From Polychytrium aggregatum (taxonomy: Eukaryota; Chytridiomycota; Chytridiomycetes; Polychytriales): a stretch of DNA of 64,000 bases. The notes beneath the pieces were generated by a model. It was not told the origin of the DNA, made no database searches, and saw nothing but the letters and a program-made list of their open reading frames with translations. The stretch spans positions 1,157,193 through 1,221,192 of the forward strand of contig NW_026516206.1 in the NCBI RefSeq assembly GCF_025602895.1, written 5' to 3'. Made by a program: the position numbers and the translations under genes. This document shows, piece by piece, positions 8,661-18,382 of this stretch (positions are counted from its first letter, which is position 1; every line of letters begins with the position of its first letter).

Positions 8661-9072
8661 GGTGGCGGTCTAGCTATTCCTCGATCTCGGTCGGTGGACG
8701 AGGAAGGCTGATGGAGGGATGTCGAGGGAACAGAGGCCGTTTTTGTTTCCGCAGCAGTCGGAGGCGGAGTCGGGGGGGGGCATTTTGGGGAACGGCCTGC
8801 GGGGGGGGGGAGAAAATGCGCGTGCACCACATGACCAGGCAAAGTCCCTGCTTTGGATGGTGCTCGCGAGTATTCCGAAGTCGCCCAGACAGCCTCATGC
8901 GGTTCGGCGACGCGTTTTGGGATCATTCAGTGAGGTGGACCCGATCAATGATGATACCGTGTGGCATGACTTGGGATTTCATCCCATCCTTGCCCACTCT
9001 TTGCCACATCGCTTTCCTCGTCTTCCGCCACCACCCGCGGCCTGCTTCTCGTCTTCTTGTACCTCTACATGC
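8661..9072. other. Divergent intergenic promoter region
   Basis: Lies between the ubiquitin-RING gene (minus) and the kinase-Sel1 gene (plus). Contains two G-runs of about ten bases near 8775 and 8805. No further gene. Confidence 0.4.
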
Positions 9073-10466
9073 ATGGCAAGCCAGGCAACTGAGCATCCGA
9101 TCTGGAAAATCGCATTTGAGGCCGTCACGGACTGGTCAACCGAACCCATCGCCAGTGGCGGCTTTGGCGAGGTGTTCACGGCCTCATACTACGGGACCAG
9201 AGTGGCCGCCAAGAGGCTTCATTCCCGCTTCAATGACCAGGCGCTCGTCTACTTTGAGCGGGAAATTGGCATCTGGCATCGTCTCAGTCATCCACACATC
9301 CTGCCCCTGCTTGGTGCTTGTGACAAGGATGCCAGCGGCAAGTCCATCCACCCGTTCATGGTGTCGCCGTTCATGCCCAACGACACCCTCCTCAAGTTTG
9401 TCTCGGATCCAAGCAACCCCCGTTCCGTCGAGGAGAAACTCCGACTCCTCTACCAAGTCGCCGCGGGCATGTCTTACCTCCACGGCAACAGAGTTGTCCA
9501 CGGCGATCTGAAAGCCGTCAACGTCCTCCTGGACGCCTCATTCAACTCGGTCATCACCGACTTTGGCCTCTCCCGAACGAAACACACATCTGCATCAGCC
9601 GCATGAGTCAAGGTCTCCAGCTCTTCTGGCGGCACCCCAGGCTATATGGCGCCCGAGATGCTGGACGATGAGCCAGCCGGCACCTCGAAGAATACTGACG
9701 TTTTTGCGTTCGCCATGACCATGTACGAGGTGCTCAACGATGGTAAGGAGTCCTGGGTCACCAAGGACAATGCTCCGATGAAGCAAGCCCAGATCATATC
9801 CCAGCTACTCCAACACAAGCGTCCCAAGCAGTTCCCTGGCATCCCAGACGACATTTGGGCTCTTATCGACCGCTGCTGGGCCCACGAACCCACAGACAGA
9901 CCCTCGTTCCCGGACATCCTTGTCGCCCTCAAACCATACGACCGTCCTGTACAGCCACCGGCTTTCCCGGCCGCCGATCATGTTGCTGTTCAGGCCAGCG
10001 GCATCGATACCAGCCGCTCTCCGCCCCAGTCCAGTCATCTTGATGAGCTCCATTTTGACGACATTGCCGATGCTCCACATCTGTCCAGTCAATTGGTCTC
10101 CCGTGCCAAGCGAGGCGACCCAGCAGCCTGTCTCGAGGCGGCCAAGTTCATTTCGGATGGTCTGACTGTCCGCCACGGAGATTGGAAGCTCGCAGCCCAG
10201 TTTTATAAGGCCGCTGCCGACGGTGGATTGGACAGCGCTACTACAGTGGGGAAGGTGTTTCCCAGGATCCTCGCAAGGCATTCGAATGGTCCCGCAAATC
10301 GGCTGAATAAGGAAATCGTTACGCACAGTTCCATCTTGGCATCTTCTATCAAAACGGCTGGAGCGTCCCCAAAGACGTTGACGCCGCCATATTCTGGTAC
10401 CGCAAGTCGGCTGACCAGGGCCACGAATACGCCATCAACAGTCTCAAGGTGCTTGGGATTCGATAA
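9073..10466 (+). pseudogene. Broken protein kinase-Sel1 repeat gene
   Basis: Start at MASQATEHPIWK. The kinase domain shows a glycine loop (IASGGFGEVF), the VAIK-type lysine (VAAKRL), an HGDLKAVNVL catalytic loop with the aspartate, DFG (ITDFGLSR) and an APE motif (GTPGYMAPEM); it resembles tyrosine-kinase-like serine/threonine kinases. An in-frame TGA at 9604-9606 falls in the activation segment between DFG and APE, after which the same frame carries on through the C-lobe (DRCWAHEPTDRPSF). The tail has Sel1-like repeats (GDWKLAAQFYKAAADGG), then a frame break near 10240 and an in-frame TAA at 10308-10310 (GAA-TAA-GGA). The second repeat ends at 10464-10466. Both nonsense codons are explicable as C-to-T changes (CGA, CAA). 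A short intron around the TGA was considered but no good sites were seen. A sequencing error cannot be excluded. Confidence 0.75.
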
Positions 10467-11558
10467 TTGAACTCCAAAAGAAGATTCCCTTGGCAGCAGT
10501 CCTGTCGGAATAGAACAGGCATTCAAGCTTGAATGAAAACCAAATCCTATTGCGTCGATACCAAGCAACGCGCTCGCAGAGTTTTATGGTTGAGCGGCAA
10601 TCGCCATATTGTGTTGCGTTTGACATTCAGTATATTATCAATGTAAAGGGTAGTGATGTCCTTTTGTATTCGCTGGTGGCTCATGACTACGGCTGATGAA
10701 CACCATGCTCGACGATTGTGAACAGCAAAACTCCCACCAGATTTATCTCGGATACTGAGCGAATGGTCCGAGCGTTTCAGATCACTCTTGGGAGCCAGTT
10801 GGATGTGAACACCGAAGCGACTCGAGGAAGGGTGGGAGGATCGGCAGGAAGATGTGATGGGATGCCATCGTTGACGATCGGTTACCCCCTCTCACATATC
10901 CACTCGAGTCACTGCAAATTGATCGTGTTTTGGAAGTGGGTGAGGAGGGAAGCAGCGTTGATGCTGTCCGAAACACGCTATACAACAAATATGAAGGAGA
11001 ATGACAAGCTATGGAACAAGTTCAGGATTCACGAGCATGCAGACTGGGTGGATGGATATCGGTGGCCACCCAGGCGCGGGGGCGGAGCGGGCTGGAACGC
11101 ACGGGTGAGCGCATGCGAGGGAGGGAGGGGAGCTGGATGGAAGGAGCAGGAGCTACAAGGAGAAGAAATAGAAAGAATGAAAGAGAGATATTGAGGGAAA
11201 GGGGGAAAAAACGTAGCCAAAGAACAAAGGCGATCAATGTCAAATTATTGTACGATAACAGAGCCCCTCACGACAAGGTGCTGAAGTGGCGAGGCAAAGA
11301 CGGGTGCAGTCGTGGCCGAGGCGGTGGCGGTGGGCAGAGAGCGAGAGAAAGAGATGTAGAAGGGAGGGGGCAGACATGTGATCTGAACGAGACACAGAAT
11401 TTGAACGAGACACGAAATCTGAAAGGGACACGGGATCCAAATGGGCCAGTAGATCGTAACGGCTGTCCCTCTGTCGTTTCAGAAAGGTCGCCCTCGAGGG
11501 TGGGCTGGAATGCGGCAGCGGACCCTTGGTGGTCTGAGGCAGAGAGAGGTCATGCTAT
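10467..11558. other. Intergenic, low-complexity AG-rich DNA
   Basis: No convincing gene. Open frames are Arg/Glu/Gly-rich with no domains. An imperfect ~18-bp tandem repeat (GAACGAGACAC-type) lies at 11382-11438. Confidence 0.4.
11382..11438 (+). repeat. Imperfect ~18-bp tandem repeat
   Basis: Three diverging units of the form TGAACGAGACACRGAAT in the 3' flank of the APSES gene. Confidence 0.5.
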
Positions 11559-12987
11559 TCAAGAGTGGGTGGGGACTTGCTCAAAAATCTCGTGGACGGC
11601 TTCTTCAACGCTGTATTCTCGGGCGAGCTGGATCGCTCGATCCAGGGGAATCCTGCAGGTCGAGAGGGGGGAGAAAGGAAAGCGGAGCGGGTCAGCACCA
11701 AGCCGAAACCGAGTGAATTGACCCAAATGCAGGATCCTGTCCATCAAGATGCAGGACAAGAGACTCACCAGGTGCCCTGGTATTTGCCGTAGCCGCCCTG
11801 GACCTTTTCGTGCTCGCCGCCGTGGATCTCGCGCTCCAGGATCTTGGTTCGCCGGCCCTTTTCGATGCCAGCCACCTTGAGCAGATGGGTGGCGTTGACG
11901 TATCCATCGACTCTTCTTCTCATGACAGCCACGCCGTTGGCAACGATTTCCCAGACGGGGACATTGGAGTAGGTGGCTTCGTAGACGCCCTCGCGCGGGG
12001 GGAGAGGGGTGGACGAGGTGCGGTCGCGGCGCTTGGGGGGCGGGGTGCGTGCGCCAATGTCGTCCGAGGTGTTCCGTCTGCGGTTGGACCCGACGACGGG
12101 GGGCCGATAGGACATGACGGGGGTGCTGGCGGGGGAAGGGTGGGCATAGGGATGGTAGGTGGCAAAGGGAGCGTGGTGGTAAGGGTGGGGATGGACTTGG
12201 GAGGGCATGGCCGAGGGGTGAGTGGGCTGGTAGTACTGGTACGGATAGTACGAGTACTGGGGCTGAGGCGCACCCTGCGGATGGCCGTACGGGTTGTGGG
12301 AGAGAGCGTTGACCATGGAGCCCTGGTGCTGGGGAGCCGCAGAAGGAGACGGGGTAAGCGCAAGCGGCGACTGTGAGGCATGTGCAACGGATGGGTGCAT
12401 AAAAGACATGGAGAAGGCAGCGTCCGGACGAGTGTGGTGCTTACCACCTGCGGGTGCATGGCCGGAGGCGTGTGGGAGAGCGGCGACGTTGTCTGGGTTG
12501 GAGGCGAGGCCAGACGCTGCTGGGCGGTCTGCATGACTTGGTGGCTGGCAGCGGCTTGAGGCTGGGCAGCGTACTGGGCCGTGTGGTAGGGGTTGTAGTA
12601 GGCCGGAGTGGCCATGGCGCTGGCATGGTGCGGGGAAGGCGCAATCGACTGGCTCGAGATCGGGGGAAGGCCCGCGTATGCCGACGGCTGGCCGGGCTGG
12701 GCGGAGCCGTCCTGGGCAGTGGCATCGGGCCAGGCCACAGGGTACGCCGACGGCATGGGCGGTGCATAGATCGAGGACGGGTACATTTGGTCGGGGGCTT
12801 CAGGCAGGGGCAGAACAAGCTGCTCGGGCTCGGATTGATGGACGCCGTTGGGCTGGCCTCCAGCAGATTGACCGTTGGCTAGGTGGTCCTGGTGGTCTTC
12901 GTGGCCGGGACGGCCGAGCGAGGGATGGGTGCCGGGAACAGCGTTGGTTAAGGGACGCTGGTTGTCGGGCGAGGCGGGCTCGGTCAT
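11559..12987 (-). CDS. APSES (KilA-N type) transcription factor, Mbp1/Swi4-like DNA-binding domain
   Basis: Three exons (12987-12445, 12370-11769, 11652-11559) join in frame to 412 residues. The first ~280 residues are Pro/Ser/Tyr/His-rich and disordered. The C-terminal ~110 residues are an APSES domain: VPVWEIVANGVAVMRRR, DGYVNATHLLKVAG, then [17 protein letters not shown] and GTWIPLDRAIQLAREY. Sequence identity in [20 protein letters not shown] places it with Mbp1/Swi4/Res1-type factors, which bind MluI-box-like sites in cell-cycle promoters. Those relatives carry ankyrin repeats after the domain; here the frame stops soon after IFEQVPTHS. It is either a short APSES protein or a gene whose 3' exons I could not recognise. 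Confidence 0.85.
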
Positions 12988-13765
12988 AGTAGCTGCAGCG
13001 AGAGGGAGAAAGAGGGAGAAGTGGGATCGTAGGACGGAGATTGCAGATGATCAGTCGTTTGGATGAGATTTGATGAGATATGATGCGATATGGTGAGATA
13101 TGGATTGAGTAGCAGACGACGATTGGGAGAGGCAGAGTCGGATAGCGATCGGAGCGATGGCAGCGATGAGGGGAAGGGGAATACAGGAGAGCAACAACAA
13201 CAACGAGGAGGAGGAGGCAGAAAGAAGGTCAAGGTGAGAGAGATAGAGAGAGAGAGAGAGGGGAGTGCGGCTCAACAAAAAAAATTTGTTTGACCCCTGC
13301 AGACCATCAGGCCAAAAAGCAAACAATGGGGCCAAGGCGGAAGAGGGAGAAAGACTGGCAGGGCCTGTCCACAGCGAGCGCTGCCGCCTGCCGCCCAGGG
13401 CAGCGACGGAAAGAGGCATCGGCTGGCTGGGGACTTGCAGCTGCCGGGGAGTCTTGTCTCGCACGGCTGCTGGAGGTCCTGTCATGCAGCAGCATCGCCA
13501 GCGATACAGCTTCGACAGGCCAAAGCAGGTGCCATTCAGGGACTGGGAGAAAGGCGGCGCAGGCCGAGCCTGCAGACCGGCAGATTGGCCGCCAAAGGCA
13601 AGAGAAGAAGCAGAAAAAAAGGATTCGACAGCCAGGGCTCCCACAAGAGGACATGTCCTGCAGCTTTGTCTATACCCGGCCATTGGACCGGCCACGGTTG
13701 CAGGCATGGACAAGCTGCAGAACAGGTTGCAGGCAGGACAAGTTGCAGGCATAGACAAGTTGCAG

Positions 13766-13795
13766 GACGACGACGACGACGACGACGACGACGAC
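13766..13795 (+). repeat. (GAC)n microsatellite
   Basis: About ten GAC triplets in intergenic DNA, preceded by three imperfect copies of a GACAAGTTGCAGG unit. Confidence 0.8.
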
Positions 13796-14329
13796 AGCAT
13801 GGAGCAGGCAGGACGAAGGAAGGGAGAAGAAGGGATGGGGGGAATGGGAGGGATGGCGAGCCAGGCGTTTACATACGAGTGTTTGGAATGCCACTCGCGG
13901 CAGCGGAGGCCACTTACAAAGTGAAACTGCTTTGGTGCAGGAGGAAACTCGGGTTGACGTGGTCGAGAGCGTGGAAGAGAACGGTCCGGAGCGAGTTTGG
14001 TGTTTCTTGTGGGGGGCAGAGACAACGAAACGGGCGGCGGACGGGGGCGGGGCGACGGCGGAGGCCACGGCGGCGAGAAGGGCGGCGAGAGCGGGTTGGT
14101 GGCGAGAACAAGCCAGAAGGCGGCGAGAACGCACACCGAGGCCACTCCGAGGCCGCAGCGAGGCCGCAGCGAGAACACCCCGAGCACCCGTGGCGAGACC
14201 CGCGCGAGAGCGACACGCCCACGCAGCGACACGGCCGACGAACGCACACAGGCGCACACGTCGCCGTCGAGGGCGTTTCCGTTTTTCTTTTCCGCCCTCC
14301 GCCGCAGTCTGTGTGTGCTGCGCTTGGGC

Positions 14330-14371
14330 GATTCGATCCGGCTGGCTGAGGTGATTCGATCCGGCTGGCTG
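14330..14371 (+). repeat. Tandem 19-bp direct repeat
   Basis: GATTCGATCCGGCTGGCTG occurs twice, at 14330-14348 and 14353-14371, ~70 bp before the leucine-rich-repeat gene. Confidence 0.8.
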
Positions 14372-14442
14372 GGAGAGGCATGCCATGATTCTGTATCGTC
14401 CATCAACACGCATCTGTTTCGATGGCCCCTCCATCACCCACA

Positions 14443-16101
14443 ATGAATATCACCACCACCACCACCACCACCACCACCACCACCACCATCGATATCCTCG
14501 ATATCCTCGTGTTCTCCGATTTCGTCACCGTCGAGATCCTCTCAAAGCTGCTTCTCATCAGCAGAACTTGCCATGTCCGCTTCCGCTCGTCCTTTGGCTG
14601 GCGCAAGTGCATCGCGTTGCTACTCTGCCATCCCGTCGCCGACTTGCCTTTGCAGCTCGGTTGGGATCCGTCCTCGGCCGCCAAGCAGCCTCTCCATCCC
14701 AACCACGGCCCATCCGCTCATGCCTCGCATCCATCCTCAACTCTTCAACAGCACCGACGCGATGGCGAGCGTCTGCTTGCCCTTGGCCTCGACCATCTCC
14801 TGCATCGCACCACCACCGTCCCGCACGCCCTCGAGCACGGATTCTGGGCCTGGGCCGTCGGCCATCCTCCAATCTTTGCCTCAACCATGGCGCTCTGTCG
14901 CCGCAACCACGAGTCTTTCTTCAGCCGGTGGCTCAACGGCTCATCCGTCCATCCCACCGTCGCATCGGCCATCCGATCTGTCGCCTCCCTTCCAGCTTCG
15001 TCTGCGGCAGTGCAGCCCACCGCTCTCCGCATTCTATACGACACGGGCTCATGCCATTCGCTCCCCGATTGCATCGGCAACCTTGCCTCGCTCCATACCC
15101 TCACCATCACTCTGGTCCAGCTCCAGTCGCTGCCAGAGTCCCTCGGAAACCTCCGCCTTCTCTCGGTCCTGATCGTCAATCTGAACGCCCTGCGCGCCGT
15201 TCCACTCTCCATCGGCTTCCTCTCCAACCTCAGATACTTGGACCTCAGCGACAACTGGATCGAGTCGCTGCCCGACTCCATCGGCATGCTGCCCCAGCTG
15301 CGGCACATCAACATTTCACAGAACCGCTTGACGCTCTTGCCAGCCACTTTCGGCAATCTCACTCAGCTCACAAAGTGGATATCGCACTCCAACTCCATCC
15401 TCCGTCTCCCGTCATCCATCGGCCGACTCGCTGCACTCCAGGAACTTCAGCTCTCGTCCAACTGTCTCGACGGTCTTGTCGACTCGATCGGCGGTTGGGT
15501 GTCGATGGTCGAGCTCGATCTCAGCCACAACCACTTGTCGCAGCTCCCCGACTCTTGGTCCAGCCTATCGCAGCTCACTGTGCTGGTCCTGGAGCACAAC
15601 CAACTGACCCATTTGCCGGACTCGCTGGGCAAGCTCCCGAGCCTCGTGCGCCTCGCCCTCGACCACAACTGCATCGTTTCGCTCCCAGACTCGATCGGCC
15701 AGCTGCGTTCGCTACGCCATCTCTCTGTCGTCCACAACAGCCTGACGACCGTGCCCGAGTCTGCATCTGGACTTTGCTCCCTGAGCGAGCTGTTTCTTGG
15801 CCACAATCGGCTGCAGGACCTGCCCGAGTCGCTCGGCAAGCTGCCGCAGCTCATCCACCTGGACCTCGACATGAACATGCTGTCGACTCTGCCCTCTTCG
15901 ATCGGCTGTCTCGGACGACTGCAGGTCCTCAGCGTGCGCAACAACCGCCTCGACGCCCTGCCGGTCTCGTTCGGGGAGCTGCATTCTCTGCGGAATCTCC
16001 AGCTCGACAACAACCGCTTCGCGAGCATCCCGCCAGCACTCGCCCACCTGCCGCAACTGCGGGTGTACTCTATCGACGACAACCCGGTGTGTCTGTCGTG
16101 A
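14443..16101 (+). CDS. Leucine-rich-repeat protein (SHOC2-like repeats)
   Basis: Single exon, 552 residues. The start (MNI) is followed by about 12 threonines encoded by an ACC triplet run, then a predicted helical F-box-like region (IDILDILVFSDFVTVEIL). Residues ~190-550 are some 15 leucine-rich repeats of 23 residues with the pattern LPDSIGxLxxLxxLxLxxNxL, the typical small-GTPase/SHOC2-like class. This gives a curved binding surface; no enzymatic domain is seen. An upstream in-frame ATG at 14422 would add seven residues. ACC-run length is likely to vary between strains. Confidence 0.85.
   Translation: MNITTTTTTTTTTTTIDILDILVFSDFVTVEILSKLLLISRTCHVRFRSSFGWRKCIALLLCHPVADLPLQLGWDPSSAAKQPLHPNHGPSAHASHPSSTLQQHRRDGERLLALGLDHLLHRTTTVPHALEHGFWAWAVGHPPIFASTMALCRRNHESFFSRWLNGSSVHPTVASAIRSVASLPASSAAVQPTALRILYDTGSCHSLPDCIGNLASLHTLTITLVQLQSLPESLGNLRLLSVLIVNLNALRAVPLSIGFLSNLRYLDLSDNWIESLPDSIGMLPQLRHINISQNRLTLLPATFGNLTQLTKWISHSNSILRLPSSIGRLAALQELQLSSNCLDGLVDSIGGWVSMVELDLSHNHLSQLPDSWSSLSQLTVLVLEHNQLTHLPDSLGKLPSLVRLALDHNCIVSLPDSIGQLRSLRHLSVVHNSLTTVPESASGLCSLSELFLGHNRLQDLPESLGKLPQLIHLDLDMNMLSTLPSSIGCLGRLQVLSVRNNRLDALPVSFGELHSLRNLQLDNNRFASIPPALAHLPQLRVYSIDDNPVCLS
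14451..14485 (+). repeat. (CAC)n triplet repeat inside coding sequence
   Basis: About twelve uninterrupted triplets, read as polythreonine at the N-terminus of the leucine-rich-repeat protein. Confidence 0.9.
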
Positions 16102-16144
16102 TTGCCAGGGCGCCGAACGAGTGGGTCTGGGAATGCGACGCGAC

Positions 16145-16204
16145 CAACATCATGCCGAGCATCATGACGAGCATCATGATGAGCATCATGACGAGCATCA
16201 TGAA
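16145..16204 (+). repeat. 12-bp tandem repeat (GAGCATCATGAC)
   Basis: About five units with A/G variation, each containing ATCATGA. Too short and unspaced for any array of immune type. Confidence 0.8.
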
Positions 16205-16219
16205 GTCAACTTGGCCCTC

Positions 16220-16294
16220 CACACAACACACAACACACAACACACAACACACAACACACAACACACAACACACAACACACAACACACAACACAC
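16220..16294 (+). repeat. 7-bp tandem repeat (ACACAAC)
   Basis: About ten near-perfect heptamers, ending in ACACGCCACAC. Minisatellite. Confidence 0.9.
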
Positions 16295-16526
16295 GCCACA
16301 CAAAGCGCACAAGGACACGCCGCTGTATTGGCCAGTGTACACCCATGTACAATGCGTTCCGCGGCCGTGTGACTCTGTGCGCGGCGACACACGCGGCGCT
16401 TCGGACCAAAAGCGGCGCATCGCCTCCCTGGGCCGCTTTTCTTCTCCCAGTCTTTCGTCTCCTTCGCTCTCATCTCCTTTGCTCTCATCTCCTTCGCCCG
16501 CCTGCTCCAAACCCCTCTCCTTCGCC

Positions 16527-17831
16527 ATGCAGATCAAGCTCTCTGCCGTCGCCGCCCTCCTGGCCCTCTCTGCCGGCTTCGTCTCCGCCCAGACCTGCAC
16601 CCCCGATGACCTGATCGACGACTACCACTACCGTGTCCTCGAGGGCAACTACAAGACCAACGGCGGCGGCATCGCCGGTGCTGTCGGTGCCACCGTCAAC
16701 ATTCCTCCCAGCGGCGGCATGGAAATCGTCGCCGGCTTCGACAACAGCCTGTTCACCACCGGCGCCGAGCTCGACACCCACCCCGGCACTGCCCCGACCT
16801 ACAACTACTGGTGAGCTTTATGCCGCTGATTGCTGCCATGTCCGGCCAATGTGTCCTGCCGCTGTCCCCGTCCGGTTCTCCAGCAGAGAGTTCTCTCGCC
16901 TTCATGGAGCACCGCCTGCCGTACCGAGCTGGAATGCTCCTGCTCACATCTCTGTCTTGTCTCGTTCTGGTCGATGGGGCTTTCCCGTGACCCAGGTTCA
17001 CCCAGTTCGTGAGTATCGTTTCCATTGCCTTTTACCTTTGGCTTTTACCTTTGGCTTGTACCTTTGGCTTTACCTTTGGCTTGCATCCACCGGCATGGCC
17101 ACTCTGGCCACTCATGGCACCCAAACTGACTGCAACACATCCCGCCTGCTTCCCTCACCACCAACAGAACCCCCAGATCTGCTCCGACCTGACCACCTAC
17201 ACCTCCATGGAGCTCGAGATCATCGCCGACCCCGGCATCGACTTCAACATCACCCTGACCCAAAAGTCCGCCGATTGCCTGACCCGCGCTGGCCATGTCG
17301 GTGAGTGGACTGACGAGCCTGTGACCTCTGGACGTCACTCCCAGCCTCTCGCTGCCTTCCGTGCTGCTCAAAGTGATCTCCAGCCGCCCGAGCATCGTTT
17401 TGGTGACTGGTTCTAACCCCCATTTCAACTCCTGGTCTCCGTTCCCCACAGACTCCCAGTACCACCTGCTCAGCTCGCTCCTGACCCCCAACGGCCAGCT
17501 CCAGACTCTCCGTCTGCCCCTGTCTCTGTTTGCCACCAACCTCGTTGGCCAGCCCTATGACTTCCAGCACGCCAAGGACTTGACCCTCGTCAACCTTCAC
17601 CCTCAGGGCGCCAAGCTGGTGCTCAAGAACTTTGTCATTCGCGGTGACTGCAACAGCTCGGCCACCCCTGGTCTGCCTCCCGCAACTGCTTCCGCCAGCG
17701 CCGCTTCGAGCTCGGCCGCCTCGGCCAGCGCCAGCGCCAGCCCCAAAGCTTCCTCGGGTGTCGTTGCCTCTGCTCCCGCCTTTGGCTTTGCCATCGCGGC
17801 CCTGACTGCTGCTGCCGCCATGCTGTTCTAA
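16527..17831 (+). CDS. Secreted, probably GPI-anchored protein with a 13-nt microexon
   Basis: Four exons: 16527-16810, 16996-17008, 17168-17300 and 17452-17831, all with GT..AG borders, joining in frame to 269 residues. There is an N-terminal signal peptide (MQIKLSAVAALLALSAGFVSA). The ectodomain looks like a beta-sandwich (ELEIIADPGIDFNITLTQKS, YDFQHAKDLTLVNLHP, LVLKNFVIRGDC), weakly reminiscent of galactose-binding/CIA30-type folds. A Ser/Ala-rich stalk and a hydrophobic C-terminus (FGFAIAALTAAAAMLF) follow, as expected for GPI attachment. The 13-nt exon encodes FTQF; without it the frame breaks. Likely a cell-wall or surface protein; function unknown. Confidence 0.8.
17028..17084 (+). repeat. 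Tandem TTTTACCTTTGGC repeat within an intron
   Basis: About four units of 11-15 bases inside the second intron of the secreted-protein gene. Confidence 0.75.
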
Positions 17832-18382
17832 TCGGCTACTCTGTCGAGTAACATCAATGCTGCCCGGCCAGACTCAATGCTGCCCGGCCAGACTCAATGC
17901 GGCCCGGCCAAGCCCGAATCTTATTCCCGCGGCTTTCTTCAGACCCAACCCAACTTATTTTCTTGTTTCAGTGCTTGCTCGCCTCTTGCGGTCTCTTGCT
18001 CCGGCCAGCGCCCGCTCCCTCTGCCATGCTCTGCCTACCATACTCTGTCGGCCCTACCCTGCTCTCCTCACTACAACACATCCATCCTCCGTGCCTATGC
18101 CCACCTTTTACACTCATCTCACCGTATTTTTTAGACCCCTGCTTATCTATGCCTGTTATCTTAGATCCAGAGTTGGTTTCTGTAATCGCACGCGATTGCC
18201 ACCAGACAAAAGAATATGACGAAGCGCACATATGCGAATGCTGCGACTACTGGATTCACTTTCACGTCAATCGTATGTTGGAATGTCTATTTTCGGCTCC
18301 TCGGCATCCATGTGGCACCCAATTACATTTGTGATATCGTCGAGAGTGTCCAGCTTTCTCGTTCTCCACAAATCGTCGGCCG
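17832..18382. other. Convergent intergenic region
   Basis: 3' ends of the secreted-protein gene (plus) and the EED-like gene (minus). Holds a threefold 20-bp repeat at 17854-17913; otherwise nothing recognisable. Confidence 0.5.
17854..17913 (+). repeat. Three tandem 20-bp units
   Basis: TCAATGCTGCCCGGCCAGAC repeated three times just after the stop of the secreted-protein gene; the third unit has two changes. Confidence 0.85.

Larger units (their letters stand above)
12988..14442. other. Divergent intergenic region with microsatellites
   Basis: 1.45 kb between the APSES gene (minus) and the leucine-rich-repeat gene (plus). It holds GATATG-type repeats near 13070-13102, an (AG)n tract near 13240-13260, GACAAGTTGCAGG-like repeats and (GAC)n at 13766-13795, and a 19-bp direct repeat at 14330-14348 / 14353-14371. 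Long open frames on both strands are low complexity and unsupported. Confidence 0.5.
16102..16526. other. Intergenic region with two tandem repeat arrays
   Basis: 3' flank of the leucine-rich-repeat gene and promoter of the secreted-protein gene. It contains a 12-bp array, a 7-bp array and a CT-rich stretch (TTCGCTCTCATCTCC, repeated) just before the start codon. Confidence 0.6.

Noticed and set aside
10718-11721. Plus-strand open frames in the 3' flank of the APSES gene
   Set aside because: Arg/Gly/Glu-rich and repeat-derived; partly antisense to the last APSES exon.
13051-14409. 452-codon minus-strand open frame in the divergent intergenic region
   Set aside because: Serine/proline/arginine low complexity created by microsatellites and GC-rich DNA; no splice pattern or domain.
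16145-16294. Repeat arrays resembling a CRISPR array
   Set aside because: Units are contiguous with no unique spacers, and the organism is a fungus.
14385-16814. 809-codon plus-strand open frame overlapping the leucine-rich-repeat gene
   Set aside because: It runs through the leucine-rich-repeat gene, the tandem repeats and the signal peptide of the next gene in mixed frames; Arg/Pro/Ser-rich with no domain.
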